This document shows, one piece after another, positions 16,621 through 21,795 of a stretch of DNA of 21,795 nt. The stretch's first letter is position 1; each line of letters begins with the position of its first letter. The position numbers were made by a program, and so were the translations under genes. The notes below the pieces were generated by a model, which ran no database searches, had not been told where the DNA came from, and saw only the letters and a list, made by a program, of their open reading frames with translations. Origin of the DNA: Firmicutes bacterium CAG:145 (lineage in GTDB: Bacteria > Bacillota > Clostridia > Peptostreptococcales > Anaerovoracaceae); contig FR882598.1 of NCBI GenBank assembly GCA_000435715.1, positions 16,491 to 38,285 on the forward strand. Reading direction: 5' to 3'.

Positions 16621-17044
16621 TGAAAAATCAATGGCATTTACAAATGAAATTGAAGAAATAGAACTGAAGGAGTTCGTTCGATTTTCATTGCTGCGGTTGT
16701 ACGACTATAAATTACAATATGTTAGCAAAGAAGATTTGTTCACATACTGTAAAAAACATGGATTCAAAACGGATGAGCAAATGAAAAAACGCGACCTTGT
16801 TGATACTTTGTCGGACAATTTTAATGATTGTGAAATGCTTAAGATGTGCGACGATTTGGGCATTGGCGTTACTAAATACAATTACTTATGTGTTATGTCC
16901 GAAAACGAATATAAAAAGATATATAAAAAATTGAAAGTTATAGGCCGAGAGCACATCAAACGTGGCATATATAAAAATTTATATTCTGTGCGTGAATTTT
17001 TAGATTACGCAGCCAAAGCTGAAGAGGAAAAAAGCCATGAGTAA
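16586..17044 (+). CDS. Unrecognised phage-type protein, up to 152 aa
   Basis: Charged cytosolic protein with no family I recognise. A central stretch (EDLFTYCKKHGFKTDEQMKK followed by RDLVDTLSDNF) resembles a SAP/HeH-like two-helix DNA-binding unit, only by eye. The start is uncertain: TTG 16586 overlaps the previous gene by 35 bases, while ATG 16631 (MAFTNEIEE) lacks a clear ribosome site. The later start would give 137 aa and leave a 10-base gap. A perfect hairpin follows the stop codon. Confidence 0.6.
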   Translation: MTVLLRKQFRYDEKSMAFTNEIEEIELKEFVRFSLLRLYDYKLQYVSKEDLFTYCKKHGFKTDEQMKKRDLVDTLSDNFNDCEMLKMCDDLGIGVTKYNYLCVMSENEYKKIYKKLKVIGREHIKRGIYKNLYSVREFLDYAAKAEEEKSHE

Positions 17045-17047
17045 AGT

Positions 17048-17072
17048 GCTGTGTCTCAGCATGAGACACAGC
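17048..17072. other. Perfect 10-bp hairpin after the preceding stop codon
   Basis: GCTGTGTCTC (17048-17057) / GAGACACAGC (17063-17072), 5-base loop, with no U-tract on either strand. It is a strong RNA stem or operator-like palindrome, not a typical terminator. Confidence 0.7.
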
Positions 17073-17104
17073 AAAAATTGCGGCAGAGAATGGAGGAGGA
17101 TAAA

Positions 17105-17167
17105 ATGATTTATGAAAAAAATATTAACATTACAATGGATACCTTGCGAAGAGAGGTTACCAGATAA
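17105..17167 (+). CDS. Possible 20-codon leader peptide overlapping the DUF551 start
   Basis: ATG 17105 sits five bases after GGAGGAGGA (17092-17100), and the frame (MIYEKNINITMDTLRREVTR) ends at TAA 17165-17167. It has the best-placed ribosome site here, while the DUF551 ATG at 17112 is in another frame. It may be a translated leader, or simply accidental. Confidence 0.25.
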   Translation: MIYEKNINITMDTLRREVTR

Positions 17168-17345
17168 TAATGATTACATAATGCTATCGTTTGAAAATTA
17201 TTCACTACCGGAGATAGGCAGATATGAAGAAAATTTAGAGGGTGGAGCTTTTTATATTGGCAACGAGAATATTACATGTATAAGCAAAGGTTTTTTTGTC
17301 AACGCTTGGATGCCGCTACCAATGCCATACATAAAAGAAAGATAA
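17112..17345 (+). CDS. DUF551 phage protein
   Basis: A 77-aa protein with the DUF551 pattern: WIPCEERLPDNNDYIMLSF near the start, a middle NYSLPEIGRYE and the closing VNAWMPLPMPY. The family is frequent in prophages and other mobile elements; its function is not known to me. ATG 17112 lies about 11 bases after GGAGGAGGA, farther than the out-of-frame ATG at 17105. Its presence is one of the clearest signs that this segment is phage-derived. Confidence 0.8.
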   Translation: MKKILTLQWIPCEERLPDNNDYIMLSFENYSLPEIGRYEENLEGGAFYIGNENITCISKGFFVNAWMPLPMPYIKER

Positions 17346-17377
17346 AGATTGTCAGGAGATAAAAAGAGAGGGGAGCT

Positions 17378-17494
17378 ATGATGAACAAAATAAAACTGAC
17401 TAAGGAAGAATATTGCATTCTCGATACAATTAAATTATTTAACAAATTTCAAAAAATATATCCTCAGCGGAATTTTACATGTGATATAATATAA
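17378..17494 (+). CDS. Short 38-aa open frame, possibly the remnant of an element protein
   Basis: ATG ATG at 17378-17383 follows GAGGGGAG closely, and the frame MMNKIKLTKEEYCILDTIKL ... ends at TAA 17492-17494. The last nine codons are the toxin promoter of the downstream module (TATAAT at 17485-17490), so the natural C-terminus was probably replaced when the module arrived. No family recognised. Confidence 0.45.
   Translation: MMNKIKLTKEEYCILDTIKLFNKFQKIYPQRNFTCDII
17485..17490 (+). promoter_or_regulatory. Toxin A promoter, extended -10
   Basis: TGATATAAT with an extended TG; no good -35 is visible. The same element is kept in copy B. Confidence 0.75.
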
Positions 17495-17496
17495 AA

Positions 17497-17603
17497 TAAG
17501 CAGAGCTGGATAATATTGGTAACTCACCCGAAAGGGTATTTACACTATGGGTTACCGCTTGGCGGTTTGGTCACTTCCCGACGGACGAAGGGAGGTGATA
17601 GCT
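17497..17603 (+). ncRNA. Structured 5' leader of toxin A mRNA
   Basis: GGTAAC (17518-17523) pairs with GTTACC (17551-17556), enclosing ACCC-GAAA-GGGT (17526-17537), a GNRA-capped stem. TCACTTCCC (17571-17579) pairs over nine positions with GGGAGGTGA (17590-17598), which is the ribosome-binding site, so the site is masked in a hairpin. GGGTTACCGCTT (17549-17560) is also perfectly complementary to AAGCGGTAACCC (17755-17766) beyond the terminator, giving an alternative end-to-end pairing. Confidence 0.75.
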
Positions 17604-17684
17604 ATGTACATAACGCTTTCTGATTTCATTCAGATGTCGTTACTCATAATAGCAGTTATCACTCTTTGTAAAAAGAATGATTAA
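17604..17684 (+). CDS. Type I toxin, holin-like small membrane peptide (copy A)
   Basis: A 26-aa peptide, MYITLSDFIQ then MSLLIIAVITLCKKND: one hydrophobic helix and a charged C-terminus. Size, hydrophobicity and the surrounding RNA architecture match the TxpA/BsrG and 'holin-like toxin' (Hol_Tox) class of Firmicute type I toxins, which damage the membrane when antitoxin RNA is lost. GGGAGGTGATAGCT precedes the ATG with ideal spacing but lies in a hairpin. Its C-terminal half (IAVITLCKKND) is identical in copy B while the N-terminal half has diverged. The toxin label is inferred from architecture, not proven. Confidence 0.75.
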   Translation: MYITLSDFIQMSLLIIAVITLCKKND

Positions 17685-17807
17685 AGCAAAACCGCCAAAC
17701 TAAGCAGTTTGACGGTTTTCTAAAACTCTTGTTTTGGATCAGACCGCCCTGTGAAAGCGGTAACCCTTTATTAAGTAATATATACCACAGATAAAGATAA
17801 ATGTCAA
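17685..17807 (-). ncRNA. Antisense antitoxin RNA A and its promoter (RatA-like)
   Basis: On the minus strand TTGACA (17807-17802), 17 bases, then TATATA (17784-17779) forms a good promoter reading towards the toxin gene. The RNA would start near 17771 and end at the shared hairpin, about 85-90 bases, complementary to the toxin mRNA's 3' end. The arrangement is that of txpA/ratA. The start and end are inferred. Confidence 0.65.
17688..17719. terminator. Hairpin terminator shared by toxin A mRNA and its antisense RNA
   Basis: AAAACCGCCAAACT (17688-17701) pairs with AGTTTGACGGTTTT (17706-17719), one mismatch. T-runs at both ends allow termination on both strands. Its 5' arm can also pair with TTGGCGGTTT in the toxin leader. 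Confidence 0.8.
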
Positions 17808-17831
17808 ATCTCAAAAGAAGAGATAAATTTT

Positions 17832-18278
17832 ATGAAAGGAAAAAGTGATTTAAAAAATATTATAGATAAGATTTCATATAAAAGCAAGTATCAAAAGGAG
17901 CTTGAACAGTACAAAGTAAAGTATGAGACATATTTAGATATGCCTGATGCCGAGTTCATAATGAAATATACTAAAGTCATGGCAAAACATAACGGGAATA
18001 AGGTTGCGTTTAATGTATCATGGCTCACAACACTTGTGGCCTTGGCTTTTATCTTGTATAGATATGTTGCCACAATTAAAAACGAGCTTACTCATATGTC
18101 GCTTTCCATGTTAGAAGAAGATGTAATCGTAAATGTCAGCATTGTCGTTGTTGCAATCATATTTATGAGCGCTGCCTTAATCTTTATGGCGGCTGCCAAA
18201 AGCAGATATGACATAACAAGAGAAAAGATATTTATTGAAGAAATCAAAGAGCTTAGAATAGAAAGAGGAAATAGCTAA
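17832..18278 (+). CDS. Unrecognised two-helix membrane protein between the two toxin modules
   Basis: A 148-aa protein. Residues 1-60 are charged and probably cytosolic (many Lys, Tyr and Glu, some coiled-coil tendency). Two transmembrane helices follow: VSWLTTLVALAFILYRYVAT around 63-82 and IVVVAIIFMSAALIFMAAA around 103-121, with a short outer loop between and a charged cytosolic tail. No family recognised. The ribosome site is weak (AAGAGA). It starts 25 bases beyond the antisense promoter of module A and ends about 45 bases before the promoter of module B, so it sits exactly between the repeats and may have been duplicated or carried with them. Confidence 0.7.
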   Translation: MKGKSDLKNIIDKISYKSKYQKELEQYKVKYETYLDMPDAEFIMKYTKVMAKHNGNKVAFNVSWLTTLVALAFILYRYVATIKNELTHMSLSMLEEDVIVNVSIVVVAIIFMSAALIFMAAAKSRYDITREKIFIEEIKELRIERGNS

Positions 18279-18323
18279 AAACAATTTTTAAAAAATATAC
18301 TAACGGTAAAATTTTACATGTGA

Positions 18324-18329
18324 TATAAT
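18324..18329 (+). promoter_or_regulatory. Toxin B promoter, extended -10
   Basis: Same TGATATAAT element as copy A. Confidence 0.75.
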
Positions 18330-18335
18330 GTAAAA

Positions 18336-18437
18336 AGCGAAGCTGGATAATATTGGTAACTCGCCTGAAAAGGCATTTACGCCATGGGTTGCCGTTTGGC
18401 GGTTTGGTCACTTCCCCCACGAAGGGAGGTGATAGCT
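18336..18437 (+). ncRNA. Structured 5' leader of toxin B mRNA
   Basis: GCCT-GAAA-AGGC replaces copy A's ACCC-GAAA-GGGT, a compensatory change under a conserved tetraloop. The outer stem GGTAAC / GTTGCC keeps pairing through a G-U wobble. TCACTTCCC (18408-18416) pairs with the ribosome site GGGAGGTGA (18424-18432). GGGTTGCCGTTT can pair with AAGCGGTAACCC (18592-18603) using wobbles. Confidence 0.78.
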
Positions 18438-18521
18438 ATGAATTACATAACGGTCGGTGACTTATTCACCTATACCTTAATGCTCATAGCAGTTATCACT
18501 CTTTGTAAAAAGAATGATTAA
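18438..18521 (+). CDS. Type I toxin, holin-like small membrane peptide (copy B)
   Basis: A 27-aa peptide, MNYITVGDLFTYTLM then LIAVITLCKKND. It keeps one hydrophobic helix, the charged tail and the masked GGGAGGTGAT ribosome site of copy A. The first half differs at most positions from copy A, whereas the second half is unchanged, suggesting that the tail is functionally constrained (or recently converted) while the head is free to vary. Both reading frames are intact, which argues that both modules are under selection. Toxin function is inferred from family resemblance and architecture. Confidence 0.75.
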   Translation: MNYITVGDLFTYTLMLIAVITLCKKND

Positions 18522-18644
18522 AGCAAAACCGCCAAACTAAACGTTTGACGGTTTGTCTTATAACAGTTTTAGGACTAAACCGCCATTCCAAAAGCGGTAA
18601 CCCTTTATTAGTTAATATATAACACAAGTAAAGATAAATGTCAA
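18522..18644 (-). ncRNA. Antisense antitoxin RNA B and its promoter
   Basis: Minus strand TTGACA (18644-18639), 17 bases, TATATA (18621-18616). The predicted start is near 18609 and the end at the shared hairpin. The 3' parts of copies A and B differ enough (loop and apical bases) that each RNA may prefer its own toxin mRNA. Confidence 0.65.
18525..18554. terminator. Hairpin terminator of module B
   Basis: AAAACCGCCAAAC (18525-18537) pairs with GTTTGACGGTTT (18543-18554), 5-base loop, with the same mismatch as in copy A. Confidence 0.75.
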
Positions 18645-18669
18645 ATCCAAAGAGAAGGAGGGTTTGGAT

Positions 18670-19179
18670 ATGAATGATAAAATACTTAAAAACAAGAAAA
18701 TAGTTTTAATAATAGGAGGCATATTGCTGTTTTTAATAGCTGTAGCCACAGCCGTATATTTTCTCCTTCCGGATAGCATAGCGGAAGGCAAGAAGATAGA
18801 CGTAAAAGAAGTGTCAGCTGACGTTTCAAAACAGATAGAGGACGCTGATTTGACCGATAAAGAAAAGGAAGAAGTAGAAGCACTTGAGGCCGCTATGGAT
18901 GACGAATTATCAAAGGCCAAAAGTGAAGAAGAAAAGCAAAATATACTGAAGAAATATAACGATAAAATATCAACGGCTACAGGAGGCAAAGTGACAGTGC
19001 CTACAAACCCGACAAAGCCATCCGGTAATACAGATAAAGGCTCTTCCGGCGGTCAAAAGCCAAGTACGGATAATACGGACAGCGAGAACAAACCTTCAGG
19101 AGGGGGGACAAAGGAGACAGTAGTTCATCAGGAAGCTCCGGCGGAAAGGAACCGGATAAGCCAAGCCACACTCATATAG
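18670..19179 (+). CDS. Membrane-anchored low-complexity surface protein, frameshifted
   Basis: As it reads, 169 aa. A short Lys-rich cytosolic head, then one transmembrane helix (IVLIIGGILLFLIAVATAVYFLL, about residues 10-32), an extracellular helical Glu/Lys/Asp-rich stalk to about 105, then a Thr/Ser/Gly/Pro-rich linker (PTNPTKPSGNTDKGSSGGQK). The frame leaves the linker's composition after a run of six G (19102-19107), and the last 24 residues are atypical. Adding one G restores a Ser/Gly linker running into a C-terminal domain (next entry). ATG 18670 is chosen over TTG 18664 because AAGGAGGG (18656-18663) is well spaced. The original protein was probably a sensor-like or surface protein with an extracellular C-terminal domain. 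Confidence 0.7.
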   Translation: MNDKILKNKKIVLIIGGILLFLIAVATAVYFLLPDSIAEGKKIDVKEVSADVSKQIEDADLTDKEKEEVEALEAAMDDELSKAKSEEEKQNILKKYNDKISTATGGKVTVPTNPTKPSGNTDKGSSGGQKPSTDNTDSENKPSGGGTKETVVHQEAPAERNRISQATLI

Positions 19180-19379
19180 CTGCCGGAAACGCCGGCAAAT
19201 GGTTTAGCTCACATGATGAAGCCGAGGCATATTATATGGCTGAATCAAATAGATGGGGAGATATGGTAGAAAATGGTGAAATAACATAGGAAGAATATTT
19301 GGCAAACACACTGGGTAGATATGAAATTAGACAATGTTCTTGTGGCAAATATACACTAAGTTGGTATGGTCAGAATTAG
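19107..19379 (+). pseudogene. Severed C-terminal part of the surface protein, with an in-frame amber codon
   Basis: In the frame starting at 19107 the sequence reads GDKGDSSSSGSSGGKEPDKP, then SHTHIAAGNAGKWFSSHDEA, continues to MVENGEIT, meets TAG (19287-19289), and goes on without a break through EEYLANTLGRYEIRQCSCG to a TAG at 19377. The His-rich start and the CSCG near the end look like the ends of one small, possibly zinc-binding, extracellular domain. Two independent lesions (a one-base G-tract slip and a nonsense codon) suggest decay; phase variation could explain only the first. Confidence 0.7.
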
Positions 19380-19386
19380 ATTTTTA

Positions 19387-19420
19387 AAAAAGAGCGTTTT
19401 TAATAAGCGCTCTTTTTCTT
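19387..19420 (+). terminator. Terminator after the broken surface protein
   Basis: AAAAAGAGCG (19387-19396) / CGCTCTTTTT (19408-19417), 11-base loop, T-rich tail. Confidence 0.88.
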
Positions 19421-19431
19421 TGTGACAATTC

Positions 19432-19463
19432 AGGGAACCGCGCGGGGCTTGCGGTTCCCTTTT
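19432..19463 (+). terminator. Second hairpin with T-tail upstream of the adhesin gene
   Basis: AGGGAACCGC (19432-19441) / GCGGTTCCCT (19451-19460), 9-base GC-rich loop, then TTT. It lies 30 bases before the adhesin start, so it could be a tandem terminator or an attenuator in the adhesin leader. No clear promoter is seen between it and the start codon. Confidence 0.65.
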
Positions 19464-19492
19464 AAATAGATAAATTTTAAAAAGGAGGACAT

Positions 19493-20611
19493 ATGTTAAT
19501 GAAAAAGAAAGGAATCAAGAAAAAAGCCGGAATCATATTTATGATTTTCTGCATGATATTTACCATGGCGGCTCCGGCGTTCGCAGCGGAAAATGTGACG
19601 TTGTCTTTAAGACCTTTAAGCTCGTATTACAAAGTGCATCACAACGTCATAGATTGGGGAGCCTACGACGGCGGAACGACGGTCTTCATGGTAAACGGTG
19701 AATACGCCTTTTGTACCGAATCCGGAAACGCTATTAGGGACGCGAACGGCAATCAATGGGCCGGAGGAAACGCGACGATTAACGCCTCATACAATATGAA
19801 TATTGTTACGCAAGATAATTCCGAGCAGTCAAAAATAGCATATCTGGGATTTTATCAATATGAAGACGATCCGGAAATATGGAACGACCAAGTAACACGG
19901 GATTGGTATTACGCCATGACCCAGATGTTCATATGGCAGTCCTTGCCGGCAAGATCCATAACGTCAAATGGCATGACCAACGGACAGTATAATTCATATT
20001 TCTTAAACTCGTCCTTGGCTTCAGAGTACGCCGCGTTTAAGCAGAGAGTTCAGGCGAAGGTTGATACTTGGAATACAAGGTCGAGTTTTAATGGACAGAT
20101 GAACGATATTAAGGCGGGAGAAACGATTACACTTACAGATACAAACGGAGTGTTTGAGGATTATAATAGTTTTACTTACAGTAAAAATGGCGTGACAGTG
20201 ACACATAATAAGGGAAGTAATATTTTAAATGTACGAGCGGATAAAAATTGTGCCGAAAGAACAGTCATGATGCTTGAAAATAATTTGATCGCAGCAGGTG
20301 GTGAGAAATATAGCACTAAAGCAAAAGTAAACTATGCATATACTTCTGGAAATTCACAAGATATGACAGTATATGGCTATACGGATCCTGTCCCGCTTAT
20401 ATTAGCGTTCAACGTCGATATCGTAACCGGCAGAATAGCCATTGAAAAAACCAAATCACCGGACGCGGCCTCGGACGAGACTTTGCCGGAAGAAGGCGAG
20501 AAGTTTTCAAAATATTCAAGGCCGAAACCCTCAATAAACCAGCAGAGAGAGCCTTCCGGCCGCACGGCCGAAAGGCTCTCTCATTCCGGGTTCCACGCTT
20601 ATCGCGGGTGA
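19493..20611 (+). CDS. Secreted thioester-domain (TED) adhesin, truncated by frameshift
   Basis: A 372-aa reading frame. A Lys-rich N-terminus and hydrophobic stretch end in a signal-peptidase site AFA|AENV (cleavage after residue 31). The thioester domain follows: Cys74 in YAFCTESG and Gln144 in MTQMFIWQ are the expected pair for an internal Cys-Gln thioester that bonds covalently to host amines. A beta-rich domain runs to about 300, then VTGRIAIEKTKSP opens a Cna/SpaA-type stalk. At about 20500 the frame breaks: the next frame reads EVFKIFKAETLNKPAE, the normal continuation of such a repeat, but only for some 15 residues before unrelated core sequence. No sorting motif remains, so the product would not be wall-anchored. 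AGGAGG precedes ATG 19493; ATG 19499 is an alternative. Confidence 0.82.
   Translation: MLMKKKGIKKKAGIIFMIFCMIFTMAAPAFAAENVTLSLRPLSSYYKVHHNVIDWGAYDGGTTVFMVNGEYAFCTESGNAIRDANGNQWAGGNATINASYNMNIVTQDNSEQSKIAYLGFYQYEDDPEIWNDQVTRDWYYAMTQMFIWQSLPARSITSNGMTNGQYNSYFLNSSLASEYAAFKQRVQAKVDTWNTRSSFNGQMNDIKAGETITLTDTNGVFEDYNSFTYSKNGVTVTHNKGSNILNVRADKNCAERTVMMLENNLIAAGGEKYSTKAKVNYAYTSGNSQDMTVYGYTDPVPLILAFNVDIVTGRIAIEKTKSPDAASDETLPEEGEKFSKYSRPKPSINQQREPSGRTAERLSHSGFHAYRG
20545..20582. terminator. Large hairpin at the right edge of the accessory region
   Basis: GAGAGAGCCTTCCGGCCG (20545-20562) pairs with CGGCCGAAAGGCTCTCTC (20565-20582), one mismatch, minimal loop. It lies 43 bases after the minus-strand symporter gene and probably ends its transcript, although the T-tract is poor on both strands. 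Confidence 0.6.
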
Positions 20612-20624
20612 AACGCTTCGCCCT

Positions 20625-21795
20625 CTATTCCGAATCGTAGAAGACCTTAAAGTCTTTATCCACCTTTCCCTTACCGAGATATCTCGCGTTATAATCCTTG
20701 AGCAGGGACGTGAACTTAGGAGCCAGAATAAACAGAGCTATTATATTTATGAGTATCGGTAGGGCCACTCCCGCGTCCGATATGAGCCAAACCGTCGTTC
20801 CCTCGAACTCGTTTACTACCGAGATGACTACCAGCAGCAGGGACGGAAGCGGATAAGTCCACTTATAAAACATGAGGGCCGCTTTCTTTATTTTAGAGTT
20901 TCCTACCACGTATCTGAGGACTACCTCTATCTGGGCGTAAAGGCCGCTGGAGGTGGTAATGCCGAACAAGAATACGCCTATCGCCAGAACTATTCTGCCG
21001 AAGCTGCCTATGCCTACTTCAAAGGCCGATAAAGTCAGATCGGCGCCCTCGATTCCCGTATTCCACTGGCCTGTGCAGAGTACAACGAGAGCCGTCATGG
21101 TACATATTACGAAGGTATCCATAAAAACTTCAAAGATTCCCAGCATACCCTGCTTCACGGGATGGTCTACCTTTGCCGAAGCGTGTATCATAGGCGCTGT
21201 TCCCCAGCCGGCTTCGTTGCTGAAAACAGAACGCGACATTCCGGTCTTGATAGCCAGCTTGAAGCCTGCGCCGGCGAAGCCGCCTACCGCCGCGGTACCT
21301 GTAAAGGCGTCGGAGAAAATCATTCCAAATACGCCCGGAACCGCCTCTATATTCTTAGCAATTATTATAAGTCCGCCTATTATGTAGAACAGGCACATGA
21401 AAGGAACGAGTATGGAAGCCCACCTTCCTACGCTTTTAAGGCCGCCGCTTATCATCACGTAAAGCAGTATGGTGAACACTATCGCGCTTGCCAGCATACC
21501 TATTCCGAAGGTCGAAGACATGGCCTCGGCTACCGTATAGGTCTGAATGTTGATGAAGTAACTCATGGAGAAGCCTATGATGAAAAGCGCGCTCAAAACC
21601 TTGAACAGCTTTTTCTTTCCCAGCTCCATTCCGATACCCTTTTTCATGTAATAGTTAGGTCCGCCGTAGGCTTCGTTGTTTTCGTCCTTTGAACGGTAGT
21701 GAACGGCCAGAGTTATCTCCGCGCTCTTGATAACCATTCCGAACAGTCCCGAAACCCACATCCAGAATATGGCTCCCGGTCCTCCTATGGCGACC
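20625..21795 (-). CDS. Alanine/glycine:cation symporter (AGCS) family protein, 5' end outside the window
   Basis: Sodium-coupled amino-acid symporter in the cytoplasmic membrane. The visible part (about 390 residues) starts inside GGPGAIFWMWVSGLFGM, a hallmark of the family's second or third helix, so the N-terminal 60 or so residues lie beyond 21795. Further landmarks are NNEAYGGPNYYMKKGIG and SNEAGWGTAPMIHASA, the family's signature loop. About nine more helices follow and the protein ends in a charged tail. An ATG at 21761 is internal, not the start. Probable substrates are alanine or glycine, by family. It returns to core-like base composition and reads towards the accessory region. Confidence 0.93.
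   Translation of the reverse strand, partial: VAIGGPGAIFWMWVSGLFGMVIKSAEITLAVHYRSKDENNEAYGGPNYYMKKGIGMELGKKKLFKVLSALFIIGFSMSYFINIQTYTVAEAMSSTFGIGMLASAIVFTILLYVMISGGLKSVGRWASILVPFMCLFYIIGGLIIIAKNIEAVPGVFGMIFSDAFTGTAAVGGFAGAGFKLAIKTGMSRSVFSNEAGWGTAPMIHASAKVDHPVKQGMLGIFEVFMDTFVICTMTALVVLCTGQWNTGIEGADLTLSAFEVGIGSFGRIVLAIGVFLFGITTSSGLYAQIEVVLRYVVGNSKIKKAALMFYKWTYPLPSLLLVVISVVNEFEGTTVWLISDAGVALPILINIIALFILAPKFTSLLKDYNARYLGKGKVDKDFKVFYDSE

Larger units (their letters stand above)
17471..17810 (+). repeat. Toxin-antitoxin module, copy A of a two-copy diverged repeat
   Basis: From AATTTTACATGTGATATAAT to the TGTCAAAT near 17810 this segment matches 18311-18648 at most positions, including promoter, structured leader, toxin frame, terminator hairpin and minus-strand promoter. 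Differences cluster in the toxin's middle codons and in hairpin loops. Confidence 0.9.
18311..18648 (+). repeat. Toxin-antitoxin module, copy B of the two-copy repeat
   Basis: Diverged copy of 17471-17810 in the same orientation, 840 bases downstream. All functional parts are retained, and base changes in stems are often compensated. Confidence 0.9.

Noticed and set aside
17471..18648. CRISPR array or insertion-sequence ends
   Set aside because: There are only two long diverged copies, each with the full architecture of a toxin module; there are no short regular repeats, spacers, transposase or terminal inverted repeats.
19287..19289. TAG read as pyrrolysine in the surface protein
   Set aside because: hutH, hutU and the HD gene all end in TAG, so TAG is an ordinary stop here. 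No pyl gene or expected Pyl-protein context is in the window, and the gene is also frameshifted.
14880..20545. Attachment-site direct repeats or a tRNA target flanking the accessory region
   Set aside because: Comparing both edges by eye gave no convincing direct repeat, and no tRNA gene is present.

Overview
The window looks like a chromosomal piece of an anaerobic, host-associated Bacillota (class Clostridia). The reasons are strong AGGAGG-type ribosome sites, heavy ATA and AGA/AGG codon use, intrinsic terminators with U-tracts, a class B sortase, a thioester-domain surface adhesin, and a folate-linked histidine fermentation operon. A gut Clostridium relative, perhaps near Anaerovoracaceae, is an inference; no rRNA or tRNA gene is present to test it.

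Region 1 (about 1-8030, + strand) is one operon for histidine breakdown: hutH, hutU, an HD-domain protein resembling small alarmone hydrolases, hutI, fchA and ftcD, ending with a class B sortase gene and a strong bidirectional terminator. Histidine goes to urocanate, imidazolonepropionate, formiminoglutamate, then glutamate plus formimino-THF; FchA turns the latter into methenyl-THF and ammonia. The hutH leader (1-351) holds a long hairpin, two palindromes and a candidate promoter.

Region 2 (about 8090-14880) is ordinary core sequence with genes on both strands: a DUF4430 lipoprotein downstream of an amidohydrolase-like protein that has lost its HxH metal motif; a DUF2284 metal-binding protein overlapping a uridine-kinase-like P-loop protein; alanine racemase, with a clear promoter and a perfect TTGTATACAA palindrome; a neurotransmitter:sodium symporter; a small protein resembling the tail of anaerobic ribonucleotide reductase; and one unrecognised protein.

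Region 3 (about 14880-20545) is AT-richer accessory DNA. It starts with a palindrome-rich intergenic stretch, followed by phage-type genes (small HTH protein, replisome-organizer-like protein, two unknowns, DUF551). Then come two diverged copies of a compact type I toxin-antitoxin module. Each encodes a 26-27 aa single-helix toxin, with a structured leader that sequesters the ribosome site, a hairpin terminator and a convergent antisense-RNA promoter. A membrane-protein gene follows each copy; the second is broken by a G-tract frameshift and an amber codon. The region ends with a secreted thioester-domain adhesin whose reading frame breaks just before its first stalk domain. No integrase was found, so this looks like a remnant of a prophage or integrative element.

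Region 4 (20545-21795) returns to core sequence with a strong hairpin and a 5'-truncated alanine/glycine:cation symporter gene on the minus strand. The most interesting item is the duplicated toxin-antitoxin module, whose leader stems covary between the two copies.
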